DNA from: Dyadobacter pollutisoli
GTDB taxonomy: Bacteria > Bacteroidota > Bacteroidia > Cytophagales > Spirosomataceae
Assembly: GCF_026625565.1 (NCBI RefSeq)
Contig: NZ_CP112998.1
Coordinates: 3,226,501 to 3,290,500 of the forward strand
DNA length: 64,000 nucleotides
Reading direction: 5' to 3'
Shown here piece by piece: positions 43,128 to 52,003 of the stretch (position 1 is its first letter; the number at the start of each line of letters is the position of its first letter). The position numbers and the translations under genes are program-made. Under the pieces are notes generated by a model. That model was given only the letters and a program-made list of their open reading frames with translations. It was not told the origin of the DNA and made no database searches.

Positions 43128-46100
43128 CTATTCAAAACTTTCATTTCGATCTTGATACCGCTCTTCTTCAAACTTTCTCTGCTGAACTATTTCCTCATTC
43201 CACTGACTAAACTTTAACCTGGCCCATTCAGAAAGTTGGATATTGGGATTGTCAAAAAGTTCAGAAAACAACGTCAGCCTTGCTTGGTAGGCATTCACAC
43301 GTGATCCAGAGACAGCGGACGGCCTAAGGGTGCTTTCAATTTCGTCCAACACTTCCAATAAGTTGGGAGCGCCGTCAACAAGTTTCCAAAAAATTGGCTT
43401 CCATTTAAGCTTACCTGGCTCAACGGTTCTTTCATAGCTAATAAGCGCACCACCGATAATCTTGTATCTTTCGTAAGGATCTTCTCTGCACCAGTTGAGT
43501 AAAAAATTATCCGATAAAGTCGAAATATAAGTATCGTATTTTTCAAAATTTCTACGAAAGTCGATCCAGCCTGCATATACAGTGAGAGTCCCTTTTTCTA
43601 ATAATGTATTTAACAAGCATACTGGTTGAATCTTAACTAGCTTTTTCAATATGCCATCTGCCGACTTCAAAAAGCCGTACCTAAGTCTGATTAAACGCAT
43701 CAGCTTTAACGTAAATTCACTAGCTGAATCAAACGCTTCTTTTCCAGAAAAACATATCTGTAAGACTACGCCAATCTTATAACTATCGGTAGACTTTAAT
43801 TCCTTTTCAAGATCCATATTTAAAAGAATACGCCTACCAATATCCAGCAGCTCGCCCCTTATATCATTGATGGAACCTGATTTCACAACGTGACATTTAA
43901 AATACAGAATCTCAAAGGCAGCTTCTTGGCCGCCTGGACGATTCAAAATTCCAACAATAATATCAGATAAGTCCTTTGGTGATGTATTCGAATAAATAAG
44001 CGAATAAGAGAGCAATTCAAATTCTTTTGATTTTATTTCCAAATCTTGAAGAGCTCGTCGAAGCAGTCTTACCCCGTTTTGGCTAGTAGGAATTGCTGAT
44101 TGCAATGACAAGAATAAATGTTTCAATTCCGCCGAGTCTAATGTTTGCTCCAATATTTCATCAGAATACCTTTCATTCTCTTTTTGAGCACTATTAATCC
44201 AACCTTTCAGTAAAAAAGGTCTCCGATTTTGAGTCGGTATCGTCAAGTATTTATTTAACAAATCGTCCCAAACCTCTCCTTTATCAACCGCACCATAATA
44301 GATCCCTCGTCCAAGATGCAAAATATCGCTATTCTCAACCGAAAAAAGCGTTGGAAGTAGTTTGTTTATAACTTGCTCATCTCTTATCAATTCGATTCCG
44401 AGCTCTTCATAGATCTGATAAAGTTTTTCAAAGCTACTTGTCTCTTCATCCAGCAGTGCATCAGCGATATCCATTCCTATCGCGTCTGACATAAAGTATG
44501 CGACGATTTGCTCATACAAATTCTTAGGTCGTAATGATTGCTCCAAAACTAAAAGCCTTTCTTTATTCTCTGTTTCGTCATCTTTTGAATCGTACCGAAC
44601 TATTGACAAAATTTCAAACCACCCTTGCGCCCAAAAACCATTTCTAGTCATTTGCTCACAAACCAATTCGACAAGTTCGAAAAGGTTGGTTTGTGTCCAA
44701 ATACCCCTAAGTTTTTCTGCCAGGATCTTTTTGAGCTCTGCTTGGAATGGAGTATCGTCGTCGAGCATTCTAATGCATTGCTCGACCACTTTGGTAAACC
44801 AATTTTCTACTTCATCAGGATGTTGTAGGCTTAAACCATAATCTCGTGATCGTGAACCAAAGCTCGGATTATTAGGAGATTGGAAATGCCAAGCTTCCAA
44901 AGCGGATTCAATCAACTCTATCGCAAGTTGTCGCTTGCTCGTAATGTTAGATTCCCAGAGGCTCTTAACGAGTTTTAAACGCACTTCAATAGGGGCGTAA
45001 GTACCTGACATACTAAGCTGGTACATGGCGCTTAGTTCCCTACGAATAGAATCAGAGTTCTCACCTACTTTTTCAGTTAATGCAAATTCGGCAACAATTT
45101 TCGCGCTCCTGAGAAATAAAGGCTCCTCATAGCCAATATGTTTGAGAAGCCGAACAAACCGGGAGAAATATTCATTTTCCCGGCTTGCAAACTTTCCTGG
45201 CAACAAGGCATTTGCTCTTTCAATCGCGAGCAATGCGCGTTCCGGAAGTATACTTGCGAGATTCTCAAAGATCGACATTCCAAATTCATTCAAATTACTG
45301 ACGTCTCTCATCCATCCATTTTCAGGTGCGAGCCAATGTTCAACAATTTTTTTTACCGGCTCACTATCTGGAATGTAACTAAGTCGTCTGCTAAACGAAC
45401 GTATCAGCCGCTCTGTCCCCTTTCGCAGGAAATACTGGTCTAACATATCAGCTGTCAGTCGATCCAAAGCTCCTATCGCCAATCTATTCGCGATAGCATG
45501 AGGTAGTACCGCTCGAAATTTCCCCCTAGCTTGAACAAGGTCTCGATCTCTCAGATCAGCCGAGTGTTTGTATAGAGCTTGCACCGGTATTGAACTCATA
45601 AGACTAAGAATTTCGAGTTCGGAACTTGCAGTCTCCACATCGTACGAATAAACCAGTGAAAGAACTTCTGCTGAATGCTTTAAATCCTCATTCTCATTAT
45701 TCCGTTGATAAAAAAGCCTTTTAAAAAGCTCTTTATTTTGAAGATAACCAATCGACTCCCCAAGAGTAACCGTTTTGGCCAAAGCAACAGCTACGCGTGC
45801 ATTGCCTCCCGAGAATTCGGCGATTTTCCAGGCATCCAATTCAGTAATTTTGGGAAATCGTCTTAAAATCAATGTGCTGATCACACGATCACTAGACGGT
45901 TCAAGATGAAAAACGTCAGTTTCATCCGGCTGGTCATCCGCAACATCATATTCGATAGTAAGCAAACTGACTGAGTGTGACTGACATGTTAATTTATTCA
46001 CTAACGACCTATGAAGTTCAGGAGAACAGTTGTCAATAATTAGAATTGTCCGGTAATTTCCAGCTATGAGTTGCTCCGTAATGTGCTGTGGACTAGGCGT

Positions 46101-46919
46101 AGGCTCCTCCGAGATATCAGTATATATCACATGAGACTGGTTAACAATCTCTTGCCCAACCCTTTCGTCGAAAAGTGCTTGGGCGAGTCTGGTTTTTCCG
46201 ACACCAGATAATCCGGTTAATCTCAAATAATTTCCTGGCTGAGAGAGCAACTGTCTAATAGCCAATATTCCATTCTCAATAGTCAGTTCAACATCTTTTC
46301 TTCTCTTATCAATTAATCTACAACCATCGTCCAAGATATAATCTTCGTTTGTAGTAAGATTTGCAGCCCAATCAGCGTAGGATTTCCAACCGAAAATCGG
46401 GCGTTTAACACGGTGGCGAATCCATAATATAATTGAAGGATGCTCTCTCACCCAAGTCGCTATACGTCCTCCATGATAATAGTCGACCTTTACGTCAAGG
46501 CCTCCGATCGCTTTCTTCATTTCAACGATCCTATTGTTATACTCCTTTGACGTTAAGCTATGTCGAGATACGATAACATAGGCACCCTGGTCTCCCGCGA
46601 GATCCACTATAGATTCTCGAAGTTTTCCTAGCGGCTTCATTTCTTTGAGAATCAATGCAGGTGTCATATTTGTGACTTTGCTTTGAAATATAGTATGTGG
46701 CCGGACAATGTAACTATCTACCGACAACAGGACGTCAGAGGCTATTAAAATATCAATTCCTCGATCAGGGGCGTCTTGGTGCCCTCCCCATTGAACTGCC
46801 TTTGTTGGAATTCCATACTTTCGATACTCCGCTTCACACAAAAGCCCAATCAAGCTTCTCAATTCTCCGTCTTCCAGTGCGGCAATATCCTTATCCGTTA
46901 TTTCTAGCAATTCGCTCAT
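43128..46919 (-). CDS. STAND-type P-loop NTPase with N-terminal restriction-like nuclease domain
   Basis: About 1263 residues from the ATG at 46919 (MSELLEITDKDIAAL), which fits the usual start of this family; an ATG at 46970 would add 17. The N-terminal part has a PD-(D/E)xK/Mrr-like core: WGG-QDAPDRGID (D56) and FQSK (Q79, K81). A P-loop NTPase follows with Walker A GLSGVGKT (about 236-243) and Walker B TILIIDN (about 291-297), then a long all-helical repeat region to the end. This nuclease-STAND-repeat plan matches Avs-like anti-phage sensors, where the repeats recognise a phage protein and trigger the nuclease. Defence function is inference; the domain layout is seen. Confidence 0.75.
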   Translation of the reverse strand: MSELLEITDKDIAALEDGELRSLIGLLCEAEYRKYGIPTKAVQWGGHQDAPDRGIDILIASDVLLSVDSYIVRPHTIFQSKVTNMTPALILKEMKPLGKLRESIVDLAGDQGAYVIVSRHSLTSKEYNNRIVEMKKAIGGLDVKVDYYHGGRIATWVREHPSIILWIRHRVKRPIFGWKSYADWAANLTTNEDYILDDGCRLIDKRRKDVELTIENGILAIRQLLSQPGNYLRLTGLSGVGKTRLAQALFDERVGQEIVNQSHVIYTDISEEPTPSPQHITEQLIAGNYRTILIIDNCSPELHRSLVNKLTCQSHSVSLLTIEYDVADDQPDETDVFHLEPSSDRVISTLILRRFPKITELDAWKIAEFSGGNARVAVALAKTVTLGESIGYLQNKELFKRLFYQRNNENEDLKHSAEVLSLVYSYDVETASSELEILSLMSSIPVQALYKHSADLRDRDLVQARGKFRAVLPHAIANRLAIGALDRLTADMLDQYFLRKGTERLIRSFSRRLSYIPDSEPVKKIVEHWLAPENGWMRDVSNLNEFGMSIFENLASILPERALLAIERANALLPGKFASRENEYFSRFVRLLKHIGYEEPLFLRSAKIVAEFALTEKVGENSDSIRRELSAMYQLSMSGTYAPIEVRLKLVKSLWESNITSKRQLAIELIESALEAWHFQSPNNPSFGSRSRDYGLSLQHPDEVENWFTKVVEQCIRMLDDDTPFQAELKKILAEKLRGIWTQTNLFELVELVCEQMTRNGFWAQGWFEILSIVRYDSKDDETENKERLLVLEQSLRPKNLYEQIVAYFMSDAIGMDIADALLDEETSSFEKLYQIYEELGIELIRDEQVINKLLPTLFSVENSDILHLGRGIYYGAVDKGEVWDDLLNKYLTIPTQNRRPFLLKGWINSAQKENERYSDEILEQTLDSAELKHLFLSLQSAIPTSQNGVRLLRRALQDLEIKSKEFELLSYSLIYSNTSPKDLSDIIVGILNRPGGQEAAFEILYFKCHVVKSGSINDIRGELLDIGRRILLNMDLEKELKSTDSYKIGVVLQICFSGKEAFDSASEFTLKLMRLIRLRYGFLKSADGILKKLVKIQPVCLLNTLLEKGTLTVYAGWIDFRRNFEKYDTYISTLSDNFLLNWCREDPYERYKIIGGALISYERTVEPGKLKWKPIFWKLVDGAPNLLEVLDEIESTLRPSAVSGSRVNAYQARLTLFSELFDNPNIQLSEWARLKFSQWNEEIVQQRKFEEERYQDRNESFE

Positions 46920-46984
46920 ATTATAAATCTTTCTCGGCAAATACTCAGTTTGGCTTGAATCGGCTATCATTATTAAATAAACAC

Positions 46985-47686
46985 TTACAGATTAGCAAGC
47001 ATGTCATCTTTATAAATCGACGTATAGGCTAACAGCCCCAAAATAACAAAACACCCCAAAACTTGATATCCATAGTTGTCAGGAGTTACAAAAAAAGTCC
47101 AGTTTAATAGTGTATATAAAGTAATTACACCAAAGAATGTTAGCACTGTTAAATCCTTGGTTGCTTGTTTCACTAGTTCCAAATCTTTTATTCGACTTAC
47201 ACCAACAATTCGACAGCTCGGGTCGATTTCTGCATTATCACCGTCATAAATCACTTTTACCCCAAAAGTGTCTTTTGAATTCAAAAGTGTGGGGTTAATA
47301 ATGATCGATTTATTTTCGATTGAAAACTGAACTTTGAGGTTCTTTGGATTCAACGCCTTTATTTCGCAATCAAGAATTCGAAGATTGCCAACGAGCTTTA
47401 TTTCAATGGCCTCATGAAAGTCTTCACTTTTGATTGGTAGGAAACCATAATTCTTGATTTTTACTGATGCGACCCTAAGCGATTTGACGACAGTATCTTT
47501 GTAAGAAATTGATAATTGGTTTGTAAACCCTAAGTCTTCCTCAAATACAGATTCGGAGAATTGCACAAGATAACCAAGCTTCTTTTTTCGGAGTTGCACA
47601 AGCGCTATAATTAACCCGATTATAGTAAGGATGACAGATACGCCCTGCCACCAAGGCTTGGCAAGAATGTCGCTAATCTGATCCAT
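46985..47686 (-). CDS. Membrane protein upstream of the STAND NTPase
   Basis: A 233-residue protein with a membrane helix at about 13-32 (GVSVILTIIGLIIALVQL), a soluble middle domain with beta character, and two more helices near the C-terminus (about 180-225). No family was recognised. It precedes the NTPase gene on the same strand with a short gap, so it may be an accessory or partner of that module. Confidence 0.6.
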   Translation of the reverse strand: MDQISDILAKPWWQGVSVILTIIGLIIALVQLRKKKLGYLVQFSESVFEEDLGFTNQLSISYKDTVVKSLRVASVKIKNYGFLPIKSEDFHEAIEIKLVGNLRILDCEIKALNPKNLKVQFSIENKSIIINPTLLNSKDTFGVKVIYDGDNAEIDPSCRIVGVSRIKDLELVKQATKDLTVLTFFGVITLYTLLNWTFFVTPDNYGYQVLGCFVILGLLAYTSIYKDDMLANL

Positions 47687-47860
47687 TTTGAGATTTGTAG
47701 TTAGGGTTCACATTTTTACTTGCAATATATTCAGAGATTAATTATTCTCAGTATTAAACCTACCACCGCCGAGTGTCTATGCGTCAGAATGATTTACTGC
47801 ATTGACCTTGCAGCGGTAAAACCAAGCCATAGGATCAGCGCTTACCCAACGGCACCGTCG
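47687..47860. other. Intergenic stretch without recognised features
   Basis: This stretch lies upstream of the membrane-protein gene and before the duplicated PadR region. It probably holds the promoter of the minus-strand module. I saw no gene or repeat. Confidence 0.4.
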
Positions 47861-48173
47861 GCCCCCTCCCCCCACCGTCCAAAATTGAACACTCCCCTCC
47901 CTTTCCGAACAGCAAAGCCCTTAAAAACGCTTAAAAAGCCCCTTCCAAGCCTGGCGCGCATTTATACCATAAAATATAAACTAATCATTATGGGATGCGC
48001 AGGACGTATTTGGGATAGTTTGAAGAGCTTGTTCTACTCATGATCGCAATCCTTGAGGGGGGACGCGTATGGTGTTACCGTATCTCAGGAGATCGAGCAG
48101 CATACGGGCAGGGTCGTCACTTCCGGTGCGGTTCATATTACATTGCTCAGCCTCGAAGAAAAGGAGTTGTGAC
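47861..48173 (+). repeat. Direct repeat, left copy of a duplicated PadR promoter/gene region
   Basis: About 310 bases closely match 48888-49205, at an offset of about 1030 bases, including a C-rich tract, the CATAAAATATAAACTAATCATT-like leader (matching in part) and the first part of the PadR gene. Differences are scattered substitutions and small indels, so the duplication is not recent. Confidence 0.85.
47995..48173 (+). pseudogene. Truncated PadR-family regulator copy
   Basis: The frame starts ATGCGCAGGACG like the intact gene at 49028 but has a stop at codon 8 (MRRTYLG, then TAG). Similarity continues, with changes, to about 48173 and then ends, so roughly the last half of the gene is absent. 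This is a decayed copy. Confidence 0.85.
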
Positions 48174-48313
48174 ACCCGCGCTCGCCACCTATTCTTATAT
48201 TTTTTGTGTAAATTAGGATTGTCTTGCGGGATCACATTTGGCACTATGGGCGACCTTAAGGCTAAAATATCGCAGGATGGCGTCCCTCTTCCGTCACCAA
48301 AAATTTTAAGATT

Positions 48314-48868
48314 ATGGAGAATAAATCAGCCGTGTTCGTCAGAAACACTTCGCCAGGGCTATTATTGATAGCCTTTTTTATGGTTGCTCTATTTCTACCA
48401 GGCCATAGTTCAGCCCAACAAAGGAACGCTGATTCAATATCTACAGTCAGAAAGGACACTTTGGTAGGGAACGGCGAAAGAGAAGACTCCCGGGGTCCGA
48501 ACATTGCTGCTGACACTGCTATTACCTTACCCAGGCAGGGATATTACAAATCAGTGAAATTATCGGCATTCCAGCATGAAATCACCAACTGGCAACCGGG
48601 TGAGCTGGCTACTAACAAACAATTGTTTCAAAGCAATTTTGTTGTTTGTACAGTCTTCGGCATCATTACCGCCATCGCCGGCCCAGCTTTGTTCATTAGT
48701 GGTTATAAAAACTATGATATATGGAATTCCAACAAGACAGCAGCGCAAATAACAGGCGGCCTTTTGATTAGTGGCGCATCCATTCCTTTGTTTATATTCG
48801 CAATCAGGAACCGAAAAAAATCAAAATTAATTAAGATGGAGCTGAAACGCAGGACAGCACAAAATTAG
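48314..48868 (+). CDS. Hypothetical membrane protein
   Basis: A 184-residue protein with a signal/anchor helix at about 15-33 (GLLLIAFFMVALFLPG) and two further helices (about 108-128 and 146-165), ending in a basic tail (RNRKKSKLIKMELKRR). No family recognised. It lies between the two copies of the PadR duplication, so it may have come in or been caught up with that event. Confidence 0.6.
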   Translation: MENKSAVFVRNTSPGLLLIAFFMVALFLPGHSSAQQRNADSISTVRKDTLVGNGEREDSRGPNIAADTAITLPRQGYYKSVKLSAFQHEITNWQPGELATNKQLFQSNFVVCTVFGIITAIAGPALFISGYKNYDIWNSNKTAAQITGGLLISGASIPLFIFAIRNRKKSKLIKMELKRRTAQN

Positions 48869-48887
48869 ATTTGTAGTTGCGGATTCC

Positions 48888-49205
48888 GCCCCCTCCTCCC
48901 CACACGTCCAAAACCGAACACCCCCGTCCCTTTCCGAACATCAAAAACCTCTCAAAAACGCTCAGAAAGCTGTTTCTAAGCCTGGCATGCATTTATACTA
49001 TAAAATATAAACTAATCATTTTTCGGGATGCGCAGGACGTATTTGGGGGAGTTTGAAGAGCTTGTTCTACTCATGATCGCAATTCTTGATGGGGATGCGT
49101 ATGGTGTTACCGTGTCTCAGGAGATCGAGCAGCATACGGGTAGGGTCGTCACTTTCGGTGCGGTTCATAATACATTGATCCGCCTGGAAGAAAAGGGATT
49201 TGTAA
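48888..49205 (+). repeat. Direct repeat, right copy of the duplicated PadR promoter/gene region
   Basis: Matching partner of 47861-48173. This copy contains the leader and the intact 5' part of the PadR gene. Confidence 0.85.
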
Positions 49206-49366
49206 CGTCGGAGCTCGGCGGGGCTACTACGGAGCGTGGCGGGAGGCGGAAACGGCTTTTTAAGATGACAAACCTCGGGAGAAGCGCGCTGGCCGATATC
49301 CAGCAGCTGCGCAACAAGCTTTGGAAACTGATGCCCGATCCCACATTAAAGCTGAGCGGGATATGA
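49028..49366 (+). CDS. PadR-family transcriptional regulator
   Basis: A 112-residue winged-helix regulator: YLGEFEELVLLMIAILDGDAYG (in part), GAVHNTLIRLEEKGFVTSE and the wing RGGRRKRLFKMTNLGR. PadR proteins of this type in Bacteroidota are next to permeases with a 'permease prefix' domain, as here: the stop overlaps the permease start (ATGA). It probably represses its own operon. Confidence 0.92.
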   Translation: MRRTYLGEFEELVLLMIAILDGDAYGVTVSQEIEQHTGRVVTFGAVHNTLIRLEEKGFVTSELGGATTERGGRRKRLFKMTNLGRSALADIQQLRNKLWKLMPDPTLKLSGI

Positions 49367-51969
49367 ACACACCACAACCGCCGCAATGGGCAAAAACGCT
49401 GCTTCGCTGGCTGCACCCCGAAAATACGATTGAAGAAGTGGAAGGTGACCTGGACGAGCTGTATGCGTATACCTATAAACGCACCGGAAAAAGACAGGCT
49501 GTGCTGCGTTACCTGCTGAATGTCGTCACGGTGCTGCCGCCATTTGTGCGCCGGCGTGGTAGCAAAACGAAATATAATCAACCATTTTCTCTTAGCCCTG
49601 ATATGTTAAAAAACTATTTCAAAATCGCCTGGCGGAACATTGTCCGTCAAAAAGCTTATTCGATACTGAACATTGCGGGCTTATCCATCGGCATGGCTTG
49701 CAGCATTCTGATCCTTTTGTGGGTGCAGAACGAACTGAGTTACGACCGCTTCCACACCCGCGCCAACCAGCTGTTTCGCCTCACATGCAGTGCAGGCGAC
49801 TTCAAAGCGGCCGTCAGCCCGGCTGGAATGGCCAGGGGCTTGCAGGCGCAGCTTCCGCAGGTCAAAGGCGGGGTAAGGATGAGCAAACCGAGCCCGATGC
49901 TGTTTGAAGTGGGAGAAAAAAAGGTGGAAGAAAAGCGCGTATTCTATGCCGATTCCAACTTCCTGGAAGTGTTCTCATTCCCGCTGCTGGCTGGCAATGT
50001 CGCTACGGCCCTGAGCGACCCCGGAGCGATATTGATCACCGAAGAAACGGCCAAAAAGTATTACGGCACGGCCGACGCCGTGGGCAAGACGGTGCGCATC
50101 AACAACCACGACAACTTTACCATTGCCGGCGTGCTGGCCAATACGCCGTCCAATTCGCATTTGCAGTTCGACGCGATCATTCCCATGAAAACGATGGCCA
50201 GCTGGAACTGGGATTTGAAAAACGACACCTGGGGCAATTTCAACTTTTACACCTACCTCGAACTCGACGAAAAGACGGCCGCATCTGCCCCCGCCCAGCA
50301 GAAACTCCTGCAACAAATAGGCAAAATGTTCAAGGAACACGGCGAGGAGATTAAAATCGACTTCCAGCTGCAACCGCTAACGGACATCCACCTGCATTCC
50401 AACTTGCAGATTGACGTTCCCGGACATGGTAACATTCAGTATGTCAATGTTTTCTTTATCGTCGCGCTATTCATTCTGGCGGTGGCGTGCATTAATTTCA
50501 TGAACCTGGCCACGGCACGCTCCGAGCGCCGGGCTAAGGAAGTGGGCCTGCGCAAGGTGGTAGGCGCCAATCGCTACCAGCTGGTGTTCCAGTTCCTGGG
50601 CGAATCGCTCCTGTTTTCGTTCCTCTCGCTGGTGATCGCGATCGGGATCGTGTACCTGCTGCTACCCGTGTTCACGATGCTAACCGAGAAAACGCTCGCC
50701 ATTCATTTGCTGGATGGAAAGCTGCTGATGAGCCTGCTAGGTATTGCGGTATTGACCGGCCTGGTTTCGGGCAGCTATCCGGCATTGTTCCTCTCGGGTT
50801 TTGCGCCTGTGAAGGTGCTGAAAGGCAAAATGAGGGTCGCGGGGGGCAATTTGCTTTTCCGGAATGCGCTCGTGGTGACACAGTTCGTGGTCGCCATTGT
50901 GCTGCTGGTGGGCACTGCGGTAGTTTATAAACAACTCGATTTTATCAAAAAACGAAACCTCGGCTTCGACAAGTCCAACCTGCTTTACCTGCCTATGACG
51001 GGCGAGCTGGGAGAAAAACGACAGGCATTGAAGGCGTCACTGGCGCAAAACCCGCTGACGGAGAACTTCACCGTCATTTCAGATCTGCCCACAAAGCTCG
51101 AATCCGGGACAGTCGACGTTGTTTGGGACGGACAAACCACCCGTAACCAGGTGGTGTTCCCGTCGCTGGACGTGGATGAAAATTTCGTTAAAGTCTTCAA
51201 ATCGCAGGTACTGGCAGGCCGCAGCTTCGACAAAGCGTTTTCGGGCGACAGTTCCAATTATATGATCAATGAAAAGGCGATGCAGATCATGGGTATGAAC
51301 ACCAATAATGCGGTAGGACAGCCGCTGACTTTCGGCGATACCAAAGGAACGATCATTGGGGTTGTGAAGGATTTCCATTTCAAATCGCTGCAGTATGCAA
51401 TGGAGCCGCTGATCCTGCGCCTCAACAAATGGGGCGGCGTGGTGATGGTCCGCACCACGGCGGGCAATAACGAGCAGACGATCAAAGCATTGGAAAAGAT
51501 CAACGCACGGCTCAACCCGGCATTCCCTTTCACATTCGGCTTTCTGGGTAAGGACCTGGATAATCTGTACCGCAGCGAGCAGCAAATGGGAAGCATTTTC
51601 AATTTGTTTGCGGGCCTGGCCATTTTCATTTCCTGCCTGGGCTTGTACGGCCTGTCCGCCTTCATGGCCGAGCAGCGCACGAAGGAAATAGGTGTACGCA
51701 AAGTGCTGGGCGCCACCGTCGCCGGGGTCGTAAGTTTGCTGTCACAGGATTTTATGAAACTGATATTGATAGCCATCGTCATAGCATCACCCATTGCCTG
51801 GTATGCCATGAATAAATGGCTGCAAGGCTTTGCCTACCAAACGACCCTTGAATGGTGGATTATCGCCCTGGCCGCCGTACTGGCCGCCGGCATTGCATTG
51901 TTTACGATCAGTTTTCAGAGTATCAAAGCTGCGCTGATGAACCCCGTGACGAGCTTGCGGAGTGAATGA
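49363..51969 (+). CDS. ABC transporter permease with permease-prefix domain
   Basis: An 868-residue membrane protein from the ATG at 49363. It begins with the permease-prefix domain (PPQWAKTLLRWLHPENTIEEVEGDLDELY; in part, about 1-75), then MacB_PCD/FtsX halves as in the permease at 1286, with motifs RRAKEVGLRKVVGA and RTKEIGVRKVLGAT. Membrane helices are at about 95-120, 355-385, 410-440, 460-485, 500-530 and three at the C-terminus. As with the first permease, no ATPase gene is adjacent. Base composition is more GC-rich than the neighbouring STAND module. Confidence 0.9.
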   Translation: MNTPQPPQWAKTLLRWLHPENTIEEVEGDLDELYAYTYKRTGKRQAVLRYLLNVVTVLPPFVRRRGSKTKYNQPFSLSPDMLKNYFKIAWRNIVRQKAYSILNIAGLSIGMACSILILLWVQNELSYDRFHTRANQLFRLTCSAGDFKAAVSPAGMARGLQAQLPQVKGGVRMSKPSPMLFEVGEKKVEEKRVFYADSNFLEVFSFPLLAGNVATALSDPGAILITEETAKKYYGTADAVGKTVRINNHDNFTIAGVLANTPSNSHLQFDAIIPMKTMASWNWDLKNDTWGNFNFYTYLELDEKTAASAPAQQKLLQQIGKMFKEHGEEIKIDFQLQPLTDIHLHSNLQIDVPGHGNIQYVNVFFIVALFILAVACINFMNLATARSERRAKEVGLRKVVGANRYQLVFQFLGESLLFSFLSLVIAIGIVYLLLPVFTMLTEKTLAIHLLDGKLLMSLLGIAVLTGLVSGSYPALFLSGFAPVKVLKGKMRVAGGNLLFRNALVVTQFVVAIVLLVGTAVVYKQLDFIKKRNLGFDKSNLLYLPMTGELGEKRQALKASLAQNPLTENFTVISDLPTKLESGTVDVVWDGQTTRNQVVFPSLDVDENFVKVFKSQVLAGRSFDKAFSGDSSNYMINEKAMQIMGMNTNNAVGQPLTFGDTKGTIIGVVKDFHFKSLQYAMEPLILRLNKWGGVVMVRTTAGNNEQTIKALEKINARLNPAFPFTFGFLGKDLDNLYRSEQQMGSIFNLFAGLAIFISCLGLYGLSAFMAEQRTKEIGVRKVLGATVAGVVSLLSQDFMKLILIAIVIASPIAWYAMNKWLQGFAYQTTLEWWIIALAAVLAAGIALFTISFQSIKAALMNPVTSLRSE

Positions 51970-52003
51970 GGTTGCCGCGGAGCCCCGGCGATGAAGGAAC
52001 TGG

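Noticed and set aside
45138..45443. Plus-strand open frames opposite the STAND NTPase gene
   Set aside because: Antisense to a long conserved frame, with no motif or promoter of their own.
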